Shown piece after piece: positions 6,705-7,917 of a stretch of 7,917 nt of DNA. The DNA is from an uncultured Lachnospiraceae bacterium (GTDB lineage: Bacteria; Bacillota_A; Clostridia; Lachnospirales; Lachnospiraceae): assembly GCA_947175285.1 (NCBI GenBank), contig CAMWMM010000214.1, forward strand, positions 1 through 7,917, given 5' to 3'. The translations under genes were made by a program, and so were the position numbers. The notes beneath the pieces are model-generated. The model did not search any database. It was not told the DNA's origin and saw only the letters and a program-made list of their open reading frames with translations. The stretch's first letter is position 1. Each line of letters begins with the position of its first letter.

Positions 6705-7861
6705 TTAGTTCAGCGGATATTTATCCGTTAATGTCTTAATGATGTCACGCGCTTTCTGAATGCCCGCTTCTCCCTCTTTAATAACAGTTGCTATTGCTTC
6801 CGCTACCTGTTCCATATCCTCTGTCTTTAAACCGCGGGAAGTAGCTGCAGGCGTTCCCAGTCTGATGCCGCTTGTAACAAACGGGGACTTAGGATCATTC
6901 GGAATCGTATTCTTATTTGCCGTAATATGCGCCTCGTCAAGCAATTTTTCCACTGCTTTTCCTGTTAAATCGTAATTTGTCAAATCCGCTAACATCAAAT
7001 GGTTGTCCGTACCGCCGGAAACAATTCTGATATCTCTGGCAAGAAGGGCTTTGCTAAGCGCCTGCGCATTGTCAATCACACCCTGCTGGTACTCCTTAAA
7101 TGCCGGAGAAAGCGCTTCCTTGAAGCATACCGCTTTAGCTGCAATCACATGCATTAAGGGCCCTCCCTGAATGCCGGGGAAAATTGCCTTGTTAAAGTTG
7201 TATTTCTCTGCAACCTCGTTAGAAGACATAATCATACCGCCACGGGGTCCGCGCAGCGTCTTATGTGTTGTCGTTGTCGTTACGTGTGCATACGGAATCG
7301 GACTCGGATGCAGTCCTGCCGCTACCAGTCCGGCGATATGAGCAATATCCACCATCAAAACAGCGCCCACTTCGTCCGCAATCTCTCTGAATTTCTTAAA
7401 ATCCAGTGTTCTTGCATAAGCTGAAGCGCCTGCTACAATCATTTTCGGTTTGCATTCCAGTGCAATCTCTCTTACTTTATCATAATCCAAAAATCCATCG
7501 TCATTCACGCCGTAAGGTACACAATGAAAATATTTACCGGACATATTAACCGGTGAACCGTGAGAAAGATGTCCGCCGTGGTCAAGATTCATTCCCATAA
7601 AAGTATCACCCGGCTCCATAACGGCGAAAAATACCGCCATATTAGCCTGTGCGCCTGAATGGGGCTGTACATTGACATATTCGCAGCCGAACAGTTCCTT
7701 TGCTCTTGAAATGGCAAGATTTTCTACTACATCAACGCATTCACAGCCGCCGTAGTATCTTTTTGCCGGATATCCTTCCGCATATTTATTGGTTAAGGGA
7801 CTTCCCATCGCTGCCATCACTGCCTAACTTACCCAGTTCTCCGATGCGAGCAAATCAATAT
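6705..7861 (-). CDS. glyA: Serine hydroxymethyltransferase, N-terminus cut off by the contig end
   Basis: This PLP enzyme converts L-serine and tetrahydrofolate to glycine and 5,10-methylene-tetrahydrofolate. The uninterrupted part (7820 to 6705, 371 codons) starts at [18 protein letters not shown] and contains [10 protein letters not shown] (D158 and H161, numbered from the codon at 7820) and the PLP lysine K187 in [13 protein letters not shown]. Family members have about 410-420 residues, so about 40 are missing. Upstream in the same frame, 7859-7821 still reads as a damaged IELIASENFVSEA block: [11 protein letters not shown], stop, A. The TAG at 7824-7826 falls where Glu is expected, and other residues differ from the family too. 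This is next to sequencing adapter, so the stop and substitutions are most likely read-end errors rather than a pseudogene. The GTG or ATG codons at 7815-7820 should not be taken as true starts. It appears to head the hom-kinase-aspartokinase operon. Confidence 0.93.
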
Positions 7862-7917
7862 ATGTCTCTTATACACAACTGACGATGCCGACGACTCCTT
7901 ACGTGTAGATCTCGGTG
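7862..7917 (-). other. Illumina Nextera P5/i5 adapter contamination (not genomic)
   Basis: On the minus strand these 56 bases read as the last 15 bases of the P5 flow-cell sequence (7917 to 7903, exact), then the index GTAAGGAG (7902 to 7895, as in Nextera i5 S505/N505), then the read-1 linker (7894 to 7881, 13 of 14 match), then the 19-base transposase mosaic end (7880 to 7862, 17 of 19 match). The order, spacing and index length are exactly those of a Nextera library end. The three mismatches suggest low-quality read tails. This should be trimmed; nothing in it is biological. Confidence 0.97.

Noticed and set aside
7824..7826. Genuine nonsense mutation making glyA a pseudogene
   Set aside because: The stop is in the last 40 bases before adapter, among several other departures from the conserved block, while the remaining 371 codons are intact.
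7862..7880. Tn5-type mosaic end taken as a native transposon terminus
   Set aside because: It is followed in exact order by the read-1 linker, an 8-base index and P5 sequence, which occur only in library adapters.
7895..7902. GTAAGGAG on the minus strand as a Shine-Dalgarno site upstream of glyA
   Set aside because: It is the i5 index of the adapter, and it lies well inside where the glyA coding region should continue.

Overview
This 7.9-kb window looks like the end of a draft-genome contig from an anaerobic Firmicute, most likely a Clostridia/Lachnospiraceae-type organism. The reasons are moderate-to-low GC with AT-rich intergenic DNA, strong AGGAGG-type ribosome binding sites, an [FeFe]-hydrogenase-family gene, a LUD-domain protein and a PGM-like homoserine kinase. 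The species cannot be fixed from this sequence alone.

Layout, left to right. Positions 1-226 are AT-rich and hold a near-perfect sigma-A promoter firing leftward off the edge (39-66), followed by the leader of a rightward gene for a LUD-domain (DUF162) protein (227-865). A symmetric hairpin with A and T tracts (864-894) serves as a shared terminator for this gene and the convergent minus-strand block. Everything from 905 to the right end is on the minus strand. In transcription order it reads glyA (partial), hom, a phosphoglycerate-mutase-like gene best read as homoserine kinase, aspartokinase, and then a soluble [FeFe]-hydrogenase/chemoreceptor fusion. The first four are 15-27 bases apart and look like one operon. 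The hydrogenase fusion follows after 43 bases and may also have its own promoter.

How the genes work together. Aspartokinase, homoserine dehydrogenase and the proposed homoserine kinase provide three steps of the aspartate-to-threonine pathway (asd and thrC are not in the window). GlyA interconverts serine and glycine and links to threonine/glycine and one-carbon metabolism. The hydrogenase fusion has two ferredoxin clusters, an H-cluster domain that keeps four ligand cysteines but lacks the proton-transfer cysteine, a further 4Fe-4S domain and a methyl-accepting signalling hairpin. This suggests a cytoplasmic H2 or redox sensor feeding the chemotaxis machinery rather than a bulk catalyst. 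It is the most biologically interesting item here.

The right end is not genomic. Bases 7862-7917 read, on the minus strand, as part of the Illumina P5 sequence, an 8-base i5 index matching GTAAGGAG, the Nextera read-1 linker and the transposase mosaic end, with three mismatches. The roughly 40 bases just inside it encode a recognisable but error-ridden piece of the GlyA N-terminus with a false-looking in-frame stop. The truncated start of glyA is therefore an assembly artefact, not biology.
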